A stretch of 6,684 nucleotides of DNA, taken from the NCBI GenBank assembly GCA_003151315.1, contig PLXF01000059.1, positions 15,113 through 21,796 of the forward strand, in the 5' to 3' direction. Positions 5,678 to 6,684 of this stretch are shown in pieces (the first letter of the stretch is position 1; each line of letters opens with the position of its first letter). The position numbers and the translations under genes are program-made. This stretch comes from Parachlamydiales bacterium. GTDB lineage: Bacteria > Chlamydiota > Chlamydiia > Chlamydiales > SM23-39. The notes beneath the pieces were generated by a model, which had not been told where the DNA came from, did no database searches, and worked only from the letters and a program-made list of their open reading frames with translations.

Positions 5678-6306
5678 CATTTAAACACTCTAAGCAAGAT
5701 CCAGGCCTTGAAGACGTCCTCGAAGATCAACCTTCTGCAAACTCAGAAAAAGTTGAGACCGAGTCTGCCTCCAATGAGCCTAAAGAAGAGAGCCCAAGCG
5801 AACAGCCAAGCGATTGGAAAGAGAAATATTTCCGCGCACTAGCTGAACAGGAAAATATGAGAAAGCGGATGCAGAAAGAAAAGCAAGAGATGCTCCGCTA
5901 CTGTTACGAAAACTACATTGGAGAGTTCTTACCTCCGATCGATAGTATGGAAAATGCGCTCCGCTTTACCGATCAAGGCAATAGCGAAGTGAAAAACTGG
6001 GCGATGGGATTTCAGATGATCTTAGCCCAATTTAAAGAGGTGCTCCACAACCACGGCGTCGTCCCCTTCCATTCTGAAGGGAACACCTTCGATCCTCACA
6101 GCCACGAAGCGGTTGAGATCGTAGAAACAGACGAACACCCCGATGGCACGATTTTAGCCGAATTTACGAAAGGCTATAAAAGCGCCAATCGCACCATCCG
6201 GCCGGCCCGGGTAAAAGTGGCGAAACGCCCTGAAACAAAAACCAATCCTGCAGACTCCGAGACGATCCCAGAGGATCTGTCCGCCTGCAGAAATGAAAAC
6301 TTATAA
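5674..6306 (+). CDS. grpE: GrpE, nucleotide exchange factor for DnaK
   Basis: GrpE is a cytosolic homodimer that releases ADP from DnaK and so drives the chaperone cycle. The protein has 210 residues, close to the family norm. Residues 1-47 form an acidic, Ser/Glu-rich disordered region. The long dimerising helix begins near DWKEKYFRALAEQENMRKRM (47-66). The C-terminal beta domain that contacts DnaK carries FDPHSHEAV (139-147) and GYKSANRTIRPARVKVAK (167-184), both clear GrpE signatures. A further polar tail of about 26 residues follows VKVAK and is somewhat longer than usual. The ATG at 5674 overlaps the hrcA stop by 4 bp. The local ribosome-binding site is weak (AAAGAG, 5662-5667), which suits coupled translation. 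dnaK follows after a 24-bp gap. Confidence 0.96.
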   Translation: MTFKHSKQDPGLEDVLEDQPSANSEKVETESASNEPKEESPSEQPSDWKEKYFRALAEQENMRKRMQKEKQEMLRYCYENYIGEFLPPIDSMENALRFTDQGNSEVKNWAMGFQMILAQFKEVLHNHGVVPFHSEGNTFDPHSHEAVEIVETDEHPDGTILAEFTKGYKSANRTIRPARVKVAKRPETKTNPADSETIPEDLSACRNENL

Positions 6307-6330
6307 ACTAACAAACAAGAGAGAACAATC

Positions 6331-6684
6331 ATGGCACAAAAAAGAAGAATCATCGGTATCGACCTCGGGACGACCAACTCCTGCGTATCCATTATGGAGG
6401 GGGGATCTACTGTGGTGATTACAAACGCGGAAGGGGGACGTACAACTCCTTCGGTAATCGCTTTTAAAGGGGCTGAACGCCTCGTTGGTGTTCCTGCGAA
6501 ACGGCAGTCGGTCACCAACCCGGATAAGACGCTCTATTCAACCAAGCGCTTCATTGGTCGTAAATTCGACGAAGCTAGCGCCGAAATCGCTACGGTCCCC
6601 TACAAAGTGGTCAAAAACGCCAATGGCGATGCGGTATTTGAAATTGACGGCAAGCAGGTCTCTCCAGAAGAAGCCGCCGCTCAA
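6331..6684 (+). CDS. dnaK: DnaK (Hsp70) chaperone, N-terminal 118 residues, cut by window end
   Basis: DnaK is the ATP-dependent Hsp70 chaperone that binds exposed hydrophobic segments of client proteins in the cytosol, working with DnaJ and GrpE. Only the start of the nucleotide-binding domain is present. The phosphate-1 loop GIDLGTTNSCV (9-19) is intact. NAEGGRTTPSVIAF (32-45) and STKRFIGRKF (70-79, including the Lys equivalent to the catalytic Lys70 of E. coli DnaK) are also intact. The frame is open from ATG 6331 to the last base, with no stop. The ribosome-binding site is a purine run (AAGAGAGAA, 6317-6325) and is weak by Shine-Dalgarno standards for so abundant a protein. It lies 24 bp after grpE with no terminator between them, so it is the third gene of the operon. 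Confidence 0.97.
   Translation, partial: MAQKRRIIGIDLGTTNSCVSIMEGGSTVVITNAEGGRTTPSVIAFKGAERLVGVPAKRQSVTNPDKTLYSTKRFIGRKFDEASAEIATVPYKVVKNANGDAVFEIDGKQVSPEEAAAQ

Noticed and set aside
6174..6518. 114-codon minus-strand open frame across the grpE end and dnaK start
   Set aside because: It is antisense to conserved GrpE and DnaK coding sequence and includes the grpE-dnaK gap; no start signal was seen.

Overview
The window most likely comes from a member of the Chlamydiota, probably an environmental (Parachlamydiales-like) lineage rather than the genus Chlamydia. Three things support this. The heat-shock genes run hrcA-grpE-dnaK. HrcA is 392 residues from its best ATG and carries the 'SSATIRNYF..ME..GF' wording typical of chlamydial HrcA. 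The promoter region has a CIRCE-type operator. The large NAD-dependent glutamate dehydrogenase, not known from the reduced Chlamydia genomes, and the roughly balanced GC of the coding DNA also fit an environmental lineage. No rRNA or other decisive phylogenetic marker is present, so this placement is inference.

Layout. Positions 1-61 open with a C10 run and may hold the last codons of an upstream gene with a basic tail. An A+T-rich leader (62-193) precedes an unrecognised, probably membrane-associated 166-residue protein (194-694). A 99-bp gap (695-793) leads to a 1020-residue NAD-specific glutamate dehydrogenase of the roughly 115-kDa class (794-3856). A small hydrophobic protein of unknown function lies on the minus strand (3853-4293) and converges on the dehydrogenase, overlapping it by 4 bp. 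A 193- to 205-bp divergent control region (4294-4498, counting to the hrcA ATG) carries a minus-strand promoter, a hairpin, a variant CIRCE operator and a sigma70-type promoter for hrcA. Then follow hrcA (4499-5677), grpE (5674-6306, overlapping by ATGA) and the first 118 codons of dnaK (6331 to the window end).

How the genes work together. HrcA represses its own operon through CIRCE. GrpE is the nucleotide exchange factor for DnaK, so the three genes form one autoregulated chaperone operon. The glutamate dehydrogenase would deaminate glutamate to 2-oxoglutarate, which suits a bacterium feeding host-derived amino acids into the TCA cycle. The two hypothetical proteins have no assignable role from sequence alone.

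The two points most worth following up are both small-scale. One is a strong Shine-Dalgarno plus ATG directly followed by a G7 run upstream of the dehydrogenase. It is out of frame by exactly one base, so it is either a homopolymer sequencing error or a possible slippage switch. The other is a CIRCE operator whose two arms carry the same symmetric substitution. I see no mobile element, tRNA, CRISPR array or convincing intrinsic terminator. No wholly new system is demonstrable here.
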